Below are positions 55,501-64,000 of a stretch of DNA of 64,000 nt, piece after piece. The notes under the pieces were generated by a model. It was not told the origin of the DNA, did not search any database, and worked only from the letters and a program-made list of their open reading frames with translations. Origin of the DNA: Paraescarpia echinospica (Eukaryota; Annelida; Polychaeta; Sabellida; Siboglinidae); assembly GCA_020002185.1 (NCBI GenBank), contig JAHLWY010001155.1, positions 1-64,000 of the forward strand. The letters are read 5' to 3'. The translations under genes were made by a program, and so were the position numbers. Position 1 is the first letter of the stretch. Each line of letters begins with the position of its first letter.

Positions 55501-58500
55501 ATTGTCTCAGTCTCTGTCTACATTGTTCTGACTGTGACATTGTCCCAGTCTCTGTATGTATTGTTCTGACTGACATTGTCTCAGCCTCTGTCTACATTGT
55601 TCTGACTGTGACATTGTCCCAGTCTCTGTATGTATTGTTCTGACTGACATTGTCTCAGTCTCTCTCTACATTGTTCTGAGTGTGACACTGTCTCAGTCTG
55701 TCTACATTGTTCTGACTGTGACATTGTCTCAGTCTCTGTCTACATTGTTCTGACTGACATTGTGCCAGTCTCTGCATGTATTGTTCTGACTGACATTGTC
55801 TCTGTCTACATTGTTCTGACCGTGACATTGTCCCAGTCTGTCTACATTGTTCTGACTGTGACTTTGTCTCTGTCTACATTGTTCTGACTATGACATTGTC
55901 CCAGTCTCTGTATGTATTGTTCTGACTGACATTGTCTCTGTGTACATTGTTCTGACTGTGACATTGTCTCCGTCTCTGTCTACATTGTTCTGAGTGTGAC
56001 ATTGTCTCAGTCTCTGTCTACATTGTTCTGACTGTGACATTGTCTCCGTCTCTGTCTACATTGTTCTGAGTGTGACATTTTCTCCGTCTCTGTCTACATT
56101 GTTCTGACTGTGACATTGTCTCAGTCTCTGTCTACATTGTTCTGACTGTGACATTGTCCCAGTCTCTGTATGTATTGTTCTGACTGACATTGTCTCAGCC
56201 TCTGTCTACATTGTTCTGACTGTGACATTGTCCCAGTCTCTGTATGTATTGTTCTGACTGACATTGTCTCAGTCTCTCTCTACATTGTTCTGACTGTGAC
56301 ATTGTCCCAGTCTATGTATGTATTGTTCTGACTGACATTGTCTGTCTACATTGTTCTGACTGTGACATTGCCCCAGTCTATGTATGTATTGTTCTGACTG
56401 ACATTGTCTCTGTCTCTGTCTATATTGTTCTGACTGTGACAGGGTCTCCATCTCTGTCTACATTGTTCTGACTGTGACATTGTCCCAGTCTATGTATGTA
56501 TTGTTCTGACTGACATTGTCTCTGTCTCTGTCTATATTGTTCTGACTGTGACAGGGTCTCCGTCTCTGTCTACATTGTTCTGACTGTGACATTGTCTCTG
56601 TCTACATTGTTCTGACTGTGGCATTGTCTCAGTCTGTCTAAATTGTTCTGACTGTGACATTGTCTCAGTCTCTGTCTACATTGTTCTGACTGTGACATTG
56701 TCCCAGTCTCTGTATGTATTGTTCTGACTGTGACATTGTCTCCGTCTCTGTCTACATTGTTCTGACTGTAACATTGTCTCAGTATCTGTCTACATTGTTC
56801 TAACTGTGACATTGTCTGTCTCTGTCTGCATTGTTCTGAGTGTGACATTGTCTCAGTCTCTGTCTACATTGTTCTGACTGTGACATTGTCTCAGTCTCTG
56901 TCTACATTATTCTGACTGACATTGTCTCTGTCACTGTCTACATGGTTTTGGTCCTCTGTGACATAAATTAATCCTCTGTGATATCAGTTAATCAGAACAA
57001 CATGTCATGTCACTGGTGTCACGTCATGGCACTAGTGTTGTGTCACTAGTGTCATGTCACTGGTGTTGTGTCATGTCACTGGTGTCATGGCATGGCACCG
57101 GTGTCATGGCATGGCACTGGTGTTGTGTCACTGATGTAATGTCACTGATGTTGTGTCATGTAACTGGTGTTGTGTCACTAGTCTCGTGTCATGTCAATGG
57201 TGTCATGCGATGTCACTGGAGTCATGTCACTGGTGTTGTGTCACTGGTGTCATGTCACTGGAGTCATGTCACTGGTGTTGTGTCACTGGTGTCATGTCAC
57301 CGGTGTTGTCATGTCACTGTTGTGTCGTGCACTGATGTTGTATCGTGTCACTGGTGTTGTGTCACTGGTGTTGTGTCATGTCACTAGTGTTGTGTCGTGT
57401 CAGTGGTGTCATGTCTTGTCTGCAGGTATTCCCGGGAGGAGCCTTTCACAGCACTCAACATTGAGATCCGCAATCAGCAGAACTTGCTCGAGTCTCTCGA
57501 GCAGTATGTCAAGGGCGATCTGCTAGAGGGCGCCAACGCATACCACTGTGAGAAGTGTAGTAAGAAGGTGTGTAGTTGTTAACACGTCTGTACCCGTACC
57601 ACTGTGAGAAGTGTAGTAAGAAGGTGTGTAGTTGTTAACACGTCTGTACCCGTACCACTGTGAGAAGTGTAGTAAGGTGTGTAGTTGTAATAGCAAGAAT
57701 TAAACTTACATTGGATTGTATTTGAAACTTGTCACACGACATCAGAACATGAACAAGACCAACTGCTGTAGACGGATCAAAATATGGCAAGTTTCCAATA
57801 CAGCTCCAGCGTAAGTTTAATTCTTGTTATTACAAATTAATCTTGAAGCCATGAACAATACCTTCCACAAGAAAAAGAAGTTTATTTTGACCCCCAAATA
57901 TAACACATATTCATACAATAACAATTTAGAAGTGTACAAGTATCTTAGTATTTTTTCAGGAGAACGTTTTTAGCGTAAATTGCAAAGCCTCGCAGGCTAT
58001 GAATGTATATCTTTTCTTTCACTATTTCAGGAGTGTCGTTTATAATGTATGGCAAGTTATATTTAAGACATTGTTTTGCAAATTCATGTTCTTGCAGTAT
58101 GTATATTTTTAGATTTCCGAGTGTCATGATGGTGTATATTAACATTTGATGTAATCTGCCAGTTTAATAAGTAAACAGGTAGACTTTTGATGGCGTATTT
58201 AAAGTAAAATTTTAATACATGTAATTTTAATTGATCTTCTATTTTTAACAAATTAAGTTGTTTAAAAGTGGCTCTGTGTGAGAATTGTATCCACTTGACG
58301 TTATTATATGAACAGATTTTTTCTGAATTTTCATCAATCTGTTTCCTTTGTATCCCCATGCCATAATACAATAGTTTATATGTGATAATATTAACGATTC
58401 ATATATAAAAAAAAAATTCTAAAGGTAATACTTGTTTTAGCCTATTTAATATGCCAATCATTTTTGTACATTTATTAGAAATGTTTTCTGTATGTCTTTT

Positions 58501-61500
58501 CCAATTTAAATTTAAATCCAGGGTTAACCCTAGGAAATTAAATTCATCCACTTTTTCAGTATATGTAGGCCCTATTATCTATTTTAAGTGTAAGGGGTTG
58601 TGTACCTTTATTGGGGCCTAAAAAATCATACAATTAGATTTAGTTTTATTTAGTGATAGTGTATTTATACTTAGCCACTCAACAACTTTGGAGAGTTCAC
58701 TGTTTATTGAAGATTCAATTGTGTTATATTGTATATTATTACTTAAAGATGTTATAGTAGTAAATAACGTGGTGTCATCTGCATACAGTATAAACTTAAA
58801 TATGCAACTAGCATGTGAGAAGTAGACACACTTGACCCCTGTTAGACTGAACAGTTGCCTAAAACTTTTAAACTGTATCTTCAAAACTATTGATTTTCTA
58901 TAATTGCAAGTTGTGTTTATTTTGATGTTCATTTAATTATTATAAAATGGTGTGACTGTGGTGTCTATTGGTTAAAGATGTATTGTCTGTAGAAACCTGT
59001 AGGTGACAAACATAGAAAATTAATATTCTGTCACCTGTAGGTGACAAACATAGAAAATTAATATTCTGGACAACTATAGAGTGAAATATCCTACACTTTA
59101 TTGATATCAAATGCATTCTACTGTTCTGTTTACACTTGCCATGCCTTGTGTAGACATGGTACTATGTAAATCAATTGTATCAATATAGACTAATAATTAC
59201 AGATTCACAATATAGTTGACACCTGAAACAACCAAATGTCAACCATTAGAAGAGTTGACATAGATCCGCTATACACTATATATGTAAATTTAACCAGCTG
59301 CCATGTCAAGTCCGTTATAATTGTGACTAAGTGTTCAAAATTATTCAGGTAAATAGCAAATAACAAAGGAGACAAGTTTTTCCTTGCCATACCTCTACAC
59401 ATGAGAAGAAGGCTGACACAGCCTGGCCCTCATTTATACATGATTTAGCATTTTTGTACATGTTGTATACAACTTTCAACACAATACCATTAATACCGCA
59501 TGAAATTATCTTAGACCACAGGGAGGACCGGTCTACTAAATCAAATGCTTTCTTATAATCGATGAAGGCACAATAAAGCCTTTTGAGTCGAGACAAATAC
59601 AATTCAACCAATACCCCTATCTGAACATTGCCTGTTCTTCACCTATTACATTCGCTTTGTTTAGGTATGTGGTCAGTCTGGTGTTCTGAACAATCACTAA
59701 GGATTAATGAACACTTGTGCAGAATGTCACCCACTTGGCAGGTTTAATTGATCTATTCAGCAATGAGGACACTGCTTAGGCCTCACTCTGGACACTGTCA
59801 CTCACAGTGTTGTGTATTGTCTTAGTTGGTGCATTGAGCTAATCTACTTGACCATGAATCAGTGGTGGCTCTGGTTGTGTATTACACCCAGCTGTGGAGC
59901 TAAGATTCTCTGCCTGCTATTGTTTGATGGAAGCTATGACTAATCTGTAATTGGTCACTGGCAGAAGCTTGTGTCAACAGACAGCATTAAGCCACTAGAC
60001 CCCTGTTAAACTGGACAGTTGCCTGTAGGTTTTAAACTGTGTCAAACAGTGAGTCTACCTTTTGCTCTCAGATAATCTGTCCTCTTAGTTTTACACATAA
60101 AGACATAATCTGGCATAACTTGATAAGTCTTTGTAGCAGCACATTTGTACTTCCAGTGTATCATTGCAACATAACATACATATTACATACTGTGTGCCAC
60201 ATTTGAATGTTGTGCATGTAATATTTCCATGCAAACCATTTGCATATATAATGTAAAACTTCAACAGCTGTTTTCTTCATTTTCTCTTTTTGATCCCTAC
60301 CATGTTCAATGCTCCATAACTTTGCCAATTTTTGTAGCAGCCATATTTTTTGAAACTGTGTAAAGCACCCTACCAAACCTTTACAAGGATGTAAGAAAAC
60401 AATGTTGCAATTTTTCCGACTTATCACTCATTTGGTCAGCCGGGGTCACATATAGACGTATTAGTCCAAAGGACTTCAGGGCCTCTTGGCCCATTTTTAT
60501 CCATTTGTGTTATAATTCTATCTACTAATTCTAATGCAGCACATTCAGTTGAATGTTTAGTTCTAAAACCGTACTGATTGTCAAAAAGCAGATTGGTATC
60601 ATTAAAATATGCCGATAACTGAGTAAACAATATTTTCTCTATTACTTTAGCAATCGTTGGAAGTAGAGAAATGGGCCTATCATTTTTGAATATTGTTGGA
60701 TCATCTTTCTTAAATTTAGGAATTACTTTGGCAATTTTGAGTTTATCAGGAAAAATTCCTGTGTTTAACTTGATTTATTAATACAGTTAATGACTTAATT
60801 ATTGCAGGCTCAATTATTTTTATTAATTTTGAAGAAATACCATCAAATCCACAACTATTTTTTGAAGGAAGACTGTATCGTTTTCTTTACTATTTCTTCA
60901 TCAATGTTATGAAATCTAAATATTGTATCTGTGTTTATTTAAATAATAATTAATGTTTTTATTGCCATAATATTTAATATTGTTTGTAATAGTCTGAGCT
61001 ATGTTTGTGAAAAAAGTATTAAATTTATTCGCAATACTAGTTTTATCGGTTAATCTTACATCATTTTCTATAAAAAATTGGGGAATTTTTGTGTTTTATT
61101 TTTTTTAGACAGAAAATCATTTATGGTTTTCCAAGTATTTCTTATATAGTTTTTTTGTACCGATTCAAACATGATTCAAAATAAATTTGTTTTGCTGCAC
61201 AAATAAATTTGTTTTGCTGCACAATGTGTGTAGTTGCTAACACACCTGTAAACATAACACTGAGAAGTGTAGCAAGAAGGTGTGTAGTTGCTAACACACC
61301 TGTAAACATAACACTGTGAGAAGTGTAGCAAGAAGGTGTGTAGTTGTTGACAGGTTTTGTCTGTGCAGGTGGTCATTATAAAGAATCTGTGCGTGTTCTC
61401 TGTACACAGGTCGACACTGTCAAGAGGTTGTGCATCAAGAAGCTGCCTCCTCTTCTCGCCATTCAGCTCAAGCGCTTTGGCTACGACTGGGAAAGGTGAG

Positions 61501-63569
61501 TCACCGTTTAGTTGGTCAGTCTACCACAGACATCAGTCATCATGTCACTCAATACGTCTACAATGAATCACAGCCGGTGTACGGAGTGTGTCATCAAGTG
61601 TTGTGTTGTAGGAAGTGTGCCATCAAGTGTTGTGTTGTAGCGAGTGTGCCATCAAGTATTGTGTTGTATGGAGTGTGTCATCAAGTGTTGTGTTGTAGGG
61701 AGTATGTCAACAAGTGTTGTGTTGTATGGAGTGTGCCATCAAGTATTGTGTTGTATGGAGTGTGTCATCAAGTGTTGTGTTGTAGGGAGTATGTCATCAA
61801 GTGTTGTGTTGTATGGAGTGTGTCATCAAGTGTTGTGTTGTAGGGAGTGTGTCATCAAATGTTGTGTTGTAGGGAGTGTGCCATCAAGTATTGTGTTGTA
61901 TGGAGTGTGTCATCAAGTGTTGTGTTGTAGGGAGTGTGTCATCAAATGTTGTGTAGGGAGTGTGCCATCAAGTATTGTGTTGTAGGGAGTGTATCATCAA
62001 GTGTTGTGTTGTAGGGAGTATGTCATCAAGTGTTATGTTGTATGGAGTGTGCCATCAAGTATTGTGTTGTATGGAGTGTGTCATCAAGTGTTGTGTTGTA
62101 GGGAGTATGTCATCAAGTGTTGTGTTGTATGGAGTGTGTCATCAAGTGTTGTGTTGTAGCGAGCGTGTCATCAAGTGTTGTGTTGTATGCAGTGTGCCAT
62201 CAAGTATTGTGTTGTATGGAGTGTGTCATCAAGTGTTGTGTTGTAGGGAGTGTGTCATCAAATGTTGTGTAGGGAGTGTGCCATCAAGTATTGTGTTGTA
62301 GGGAGTGTGTCATCAAGTGTTGTGTTGTAGGGAGTATGTCATCAAGTGTTGTGTTGTAGGGAGTGTGCCATCAAGTATTGTGTTGTATGGAGTGTGTCAT
62401 CAAGTGTTGTGTTGTAGGGAGTATGTCATCAAGTGTTGTGTTGTATGGAGTGTGCCATCAAGTATTGTGTTGTATGGAGTGTGTCATCAAGTGTTGTGTT
62501 GTAGGGAGTATGTCATCAAGTGTTGTGTTGTATGGAGTGTGTCATCAAGTGTTGTGTTGCAGGGAGTGTGTCATCAAATGTTGTGTTGTAGGGAGTGTGC
62601 CATCAAGTATTGTGTTGTATGGAGTGTGTCATCAAGTGTTGTATTGTAGGGAGTGTGTCATCAAATGTTGTGTAGGGAGTGTGCCATCAAGTATTGTGTT
62701 GTAGGGAGTGTATCATCAAGTGTTGTGTTGTAGGGAGTATGTCATCAAATGTTGTGTTGTAGGGAGTATGCCATCAAGTATGGAGTGTGTCATCAAGTGT
62801 TGTGTTGTAGGGAGTGTGTCATCAAGTGTTGTGTTGTAGGGGGTGTGTCATGAAGTGTTGTGTTGTATGGAGTGTGTCATCAAGTATTGTGTTGTATGGA
62901 GTGTGTCATCAAGTATTGTGTTGTAGGAAGTGTGTCATCAAGTATTGTGTTGTAGGAAGTGTGTCATCAAGTATTGTGTTGTAGGGAGTGTGCCATCAAG
63001 TGTTGTGTTGTAGGAAGTGTGTCATCAAGTGTTGTGTTGTAGGGAGTGTGCCATCAAGTATTGTGTTGTATGGAGTGTGTCATCAAGTATTGTGTTGTAG
63101 GAAGTGTGTCATCAAGTATTGTGTTGTAGGGAGTGTGCCATCAAGTGTTGTGTTGTAGGAAGTGTGTCATCAAGTATTGTGTTGTAGGGAGTGTGCCATC
63201 AAGTGTTGTGTTGTAGGAAGTGTGTCATCAAGTATTGTGTTGTAGGAAGTGTGTCATCAAGTATTGTGTTGTAGGGAGTGTGCCATCAAGTGTTGTGTTG
63301 TAGGAAGTGTGTCATCAAGCGTTGTGTTGTATGGAGTGTGTCATCAAGTATTGTGTTGTATGGAGTGTGTCATCAAGTATTGTGTTGTAGGAAGTGTGTC
63401 ATCAAGTATTGTGTTGTAGGGAGTGTGCCATCAAGTGTTGTGTTGTAGGAAGTGTGTCATCAAGTGTTGTGTTGTAGGGAGTGTGCCATCAAGTTCAATG
63501 ACTACTTTGAGTTTCCGCGGCAGTTTGACATGGAACCATTCACTGTGCAAGGTCTCGCAAAGATTGAAG
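42963..63569 (+). CDS. USP9X: USP9X exons 6-13, second copy
   Basis: Exons 42963-43173, 49208-49329, 49788-49889, 51379-51554, 52658-52831, 57426-57567, 61410-61495 and 63478-63569 repeat exons 6-13 with the same phases and splice sites. The catalytic Cys codon is 49303-49305. No upstream exons 1-5 precede it after the gap and exons 14 onward lie outside, so on its own this copy cannot be an independent complete gene. It most likely represents the other allele of the same locus. It is intact over the part seen. Confidence 0.9.
43174..44195 (+). repeat. 27-bp exon 6 donor repeat, second copy
   Basis: Same unit as 9554-10545, about 37 units but arranged differently in the middle (43440-43840), showing internal gains and losses. 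Confidence 0.93.
44206..46497. mobile_element. Inverted-repeat DNA element, second copy
   Basis: Same insertion as 10556-12582; the right end has one extra change (tcatata for tcacata). The internal 67-bp minisatellite (44952-45620) has about ten units, and 45235-45425 contains several one-base indels. Confidence 0.7.
46792..49059. mobile_element. Element with 57-bp array, second copy
   Basis: Same flanks as 12877-16113. The array (46929-48666) has about 29 units, 17 fewer than copy 1, and includes units with atgactgactgaa not seen in copy 1. Confidence 0.45.
46929..48666. repeat. 57-bp array, second copy, about 29 units
   Basis: Units as in 13014-15723. Frames of 641 (-) and 412 (+) codons are by-products of the 57-bp period. 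Confidence 0.95.
49208..49329 (+). CDS. USP9X: USP9X exon 7, second copy (Cys box)
   Basis: Identical to 16259-16380, including [10 protein letters not shown] and the cagcag tandem acceptor. Confidence 0.94.
49335..49787 (+). repeat. Intron 7 repeats, second copy
   Basis: As 16381-16838, essentially unchanged. Confidence 0.85.
49788..49889 (+). CDS. USP9X: USP9X exon 8, second copy
   Basis: Identical to 16839-16940 ([13 protein letters not shown] to EEKADSE), phase 0 at both ends. Confidence 0.92.
49890..51225. repeat. Intron 8 repeats, second copy
   Basis: As 16941-18383 but about 110 bp shorter through loss of several units. Confidence 0.9.
51227..51291. repeat. 19-bp inverted repeat, second copy
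   Basis: Arms 51227-51245 and 51273-51291, identical to 18389-18453. The following gaccgtgcatg array is shorter. Confidence 0.85.
51379..51554 (+). CDS. USP9X: USP9X exon 9, second copy
   Basis: Identical to 18568-18743 (TNVDPGEEE to [11 protein letters not shown]), ending in two bases of a split Arg codon. Confidence 0.92.
51555..52400 (+). repeat. G-rich intron 9 repeat, second copy
   Basis: As 18744-19640, with fewer units and shorter G runs (7-8 G where copy 1 has 13-14). Confidence 0.9.
52470..52657 (+). repeat. (TG)n and exon 10 acceptor repeat, second copy
   Basis: As 19641-19880; the TG run is a few units longer. Confidence 0.85.
52658..52831 (+). CDS. USP9X: USP9X exon 10, second copy
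   Basis: Identical to 19881-20054, with [10 protein letters not shown] and the first CxxC. Confidence 0.93.
53031..54225 (+). mobile_element. hAT-like remnant, second copy
   Basis: Inverted ends 53031-53044 and 54212-54225 as in 20255-21449. The zinc-finger-like frame (53345-53548) differs by a few bases, some changing residues (LPSL to LSSL). Confidence 0.65.
54256..56940. repeat. 36-bp array, second copy
   Basis: As 21480-24010 but with a different large internal duplication: a block near 55080-55690 recurs from about 55690 to 56290. Confidence 0.92.
57000..57425 (+). repeat. Intron 10 end repeat, second copy
   Basis: As 24070-24501, nearly identical. Confidence 0.85.
57426..57567 (+). 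CDS. USP9X: USP9X exon 11, second copy
   Basis: Identical to 24502-24643, with [13 protein letters not shown] and CEKC. Confidence 0.93.
57568..57686 (+). repeat. Exon 11 donor repeat, second copy
   Basis: As 24644-24762. Confidence 0.9.
57687..57833. mobile_element. Fold-back / MITE-like element, second copy
   Basis: Same as 24763-24909. Confidence 0.75.
57854..61185 (-). mobile_element. Decayed LINE(s), second copy
   Basis: Same structure as 24930-28250: RT fragments at 60630-60436, 59611-59205 and 58932-58618, C-terminal part at 58371-57945. Small indels differ from copy 1. Confidence 0.8.
61410..61495 (+). CDS. USP9X: USP9X exon 12, second copy
   Basis: Identical to 28483-28568 ([11 protein letters not shown] to YDWE). 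Confidence 0.93.
61565..63477 (+). repeat. 29-bp exon 13 acceptor repeat, second copy
   Basis: As 28640-30292 but about 260 bp (nine units) longer. Confidence 0.95.
63478..63569 (+). CDS. USP9X: USP9X exon 13, second copy
   Basis: Identical to 30293-30384 ([12 protein letters not shown] to LAKIE). The next exon would lie beyond the window. Confidence 0.92.
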
Positions 63570-64000
63570 GTCAGTCTCACTCCCAGTAGGACACTGATAG
63601 GACGTGATGTGTGTTTAGGACACTGACAGGACGTGGTGTGTGTTTAGGACACTGACTGGACCTGATGTGTGTTTAGGACACTGACAGGACCTGATGTGTG
63701 TTTAGGACACTGACTGGACCTGATGTGTGTTTAGGACACTGACAGGGCATGATGTGTGTTTAGGACACTGACAGGACCTGATGTGTGTTTAGGACACTGA
63801 CAGGACATGATGTGTGTTTAGGACACTGACAGGACCTGATGTGTGTTTAGGACACTGACAGGACGTGATGTATGTTGGACACTGACAGGACATGATGTGT
63901 GTTTAGGACACTGACAGAACGTGATGTGTGTTTAGGACACTGACAGGACATGATGTGTGTTTAGGACACTGACAGGACATGATGTGTGTTTAGGACACTG
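63570..64000. repeat. Intron 13 29-bp repeat, second copy, cut by the window edge
   Basis: As 30385-30830; continues past 64000. Confidence 0.92.

Larger units (their letters stand above)
42001..64000 (+). repeat. Second copy of 8391-30815 (probable alternative haplotype placed in tandem)
   Basis: The sequence from 42001 follows 8391 onward in order, base for base over long stretches, through exons 6-13, all transposons and all arrays, and stops only at the window edge. The offset drifts from 33610 to 33650, 32949, 32776, 32924 and 33185 as arrays differ in length. The eight exons are identical by inspection; unique intron DNA shows scattered substitutions. Shared transposon insertion sites show common descent. 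Confidence 0.95.

Noticed and set aside
42001..64000. A second functional USP9X-like paralogue in tandem
   Set aside because: Exons are identical, transposons are shared, and the copy joins mid-intron at a placeholder gap; alleles or assembly error fit better.

Overview
The window is animal (metazoan) nuclear DNA, most likely from an invertebrate; the phylum cannot be fixed from the sequence alone. It holds 17 consecutive coding exons, all on the + strand, of one large gene: the orthologue of the X-linked deubiquitinase USP9X / fat facets (FAF). All introns are GT-AG and the exon phases chain without a break (2653 coding bases, about 884 residues, in about 40 kb). The exons cover the helical region just upstream of the peptidase domain, the whole USP peptidase domain (Cys box in exon 7, His box in exon 14, zinc-ribbon CxxC pairs in exons 10 and 11) and the start of the C-terminal region. 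Both ends of the gene lie outside the window.

Layout: 1-655 is the end of an upstream intron; 656-40762 is copy 1 (exons 1-17 in window numbering); 41001-42000 is a gap of exactly 1000 N; 42001-64000 is a second, near-identical copy of about 8391-30815, carrying exons 6-13 again. By inspection the exons shared by the two copies are identical. The introns differ by scattered substitutions, small indels and strongly different tandem-repeat counts (the 57-bp array has about 46 units in copy 1 and 29 in copy 2). This looks like two haplotypes of one locus placed end to end by the assembler, not a real tandem gene.

The introns are almost wholly tandem repeats (unit 16 to 101 bp) interrupted by transposons: a hAT-like element with matching inverted ends and a zinc-finger remnant (20255-21449), a 2-kb inverted-repeat element with an internal 67-bp minisatellite (10556-12582), a probable element containing the 57-bp array (about 12877-16113), a small fold-back element (24763-24909), decayed LINE reverse-transcriptase sequence on the - strand (about 24930-28250), and a 60-bp satellite that appears to have grown from the Pol III A-box part of a tRNA-derived SINE (36572-37710).

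The most unusual signal is that in about ten of the sixteen introns the repeat unit is a copy of the exon-intron junction itself: the last bases of the exon plus the 5' splice site, or the 3' splice site plus the first bases of the exon, repeated from five to over sixty times into the intron. In intron 6 the unit is 27 bp, so use of a downstream duplicate donor would add 9-residue repeats in frame just before the catalytic domain. I found no other confident protein-coding gene; the many long open frames inside the arrays are by-products of repeat periodicity.
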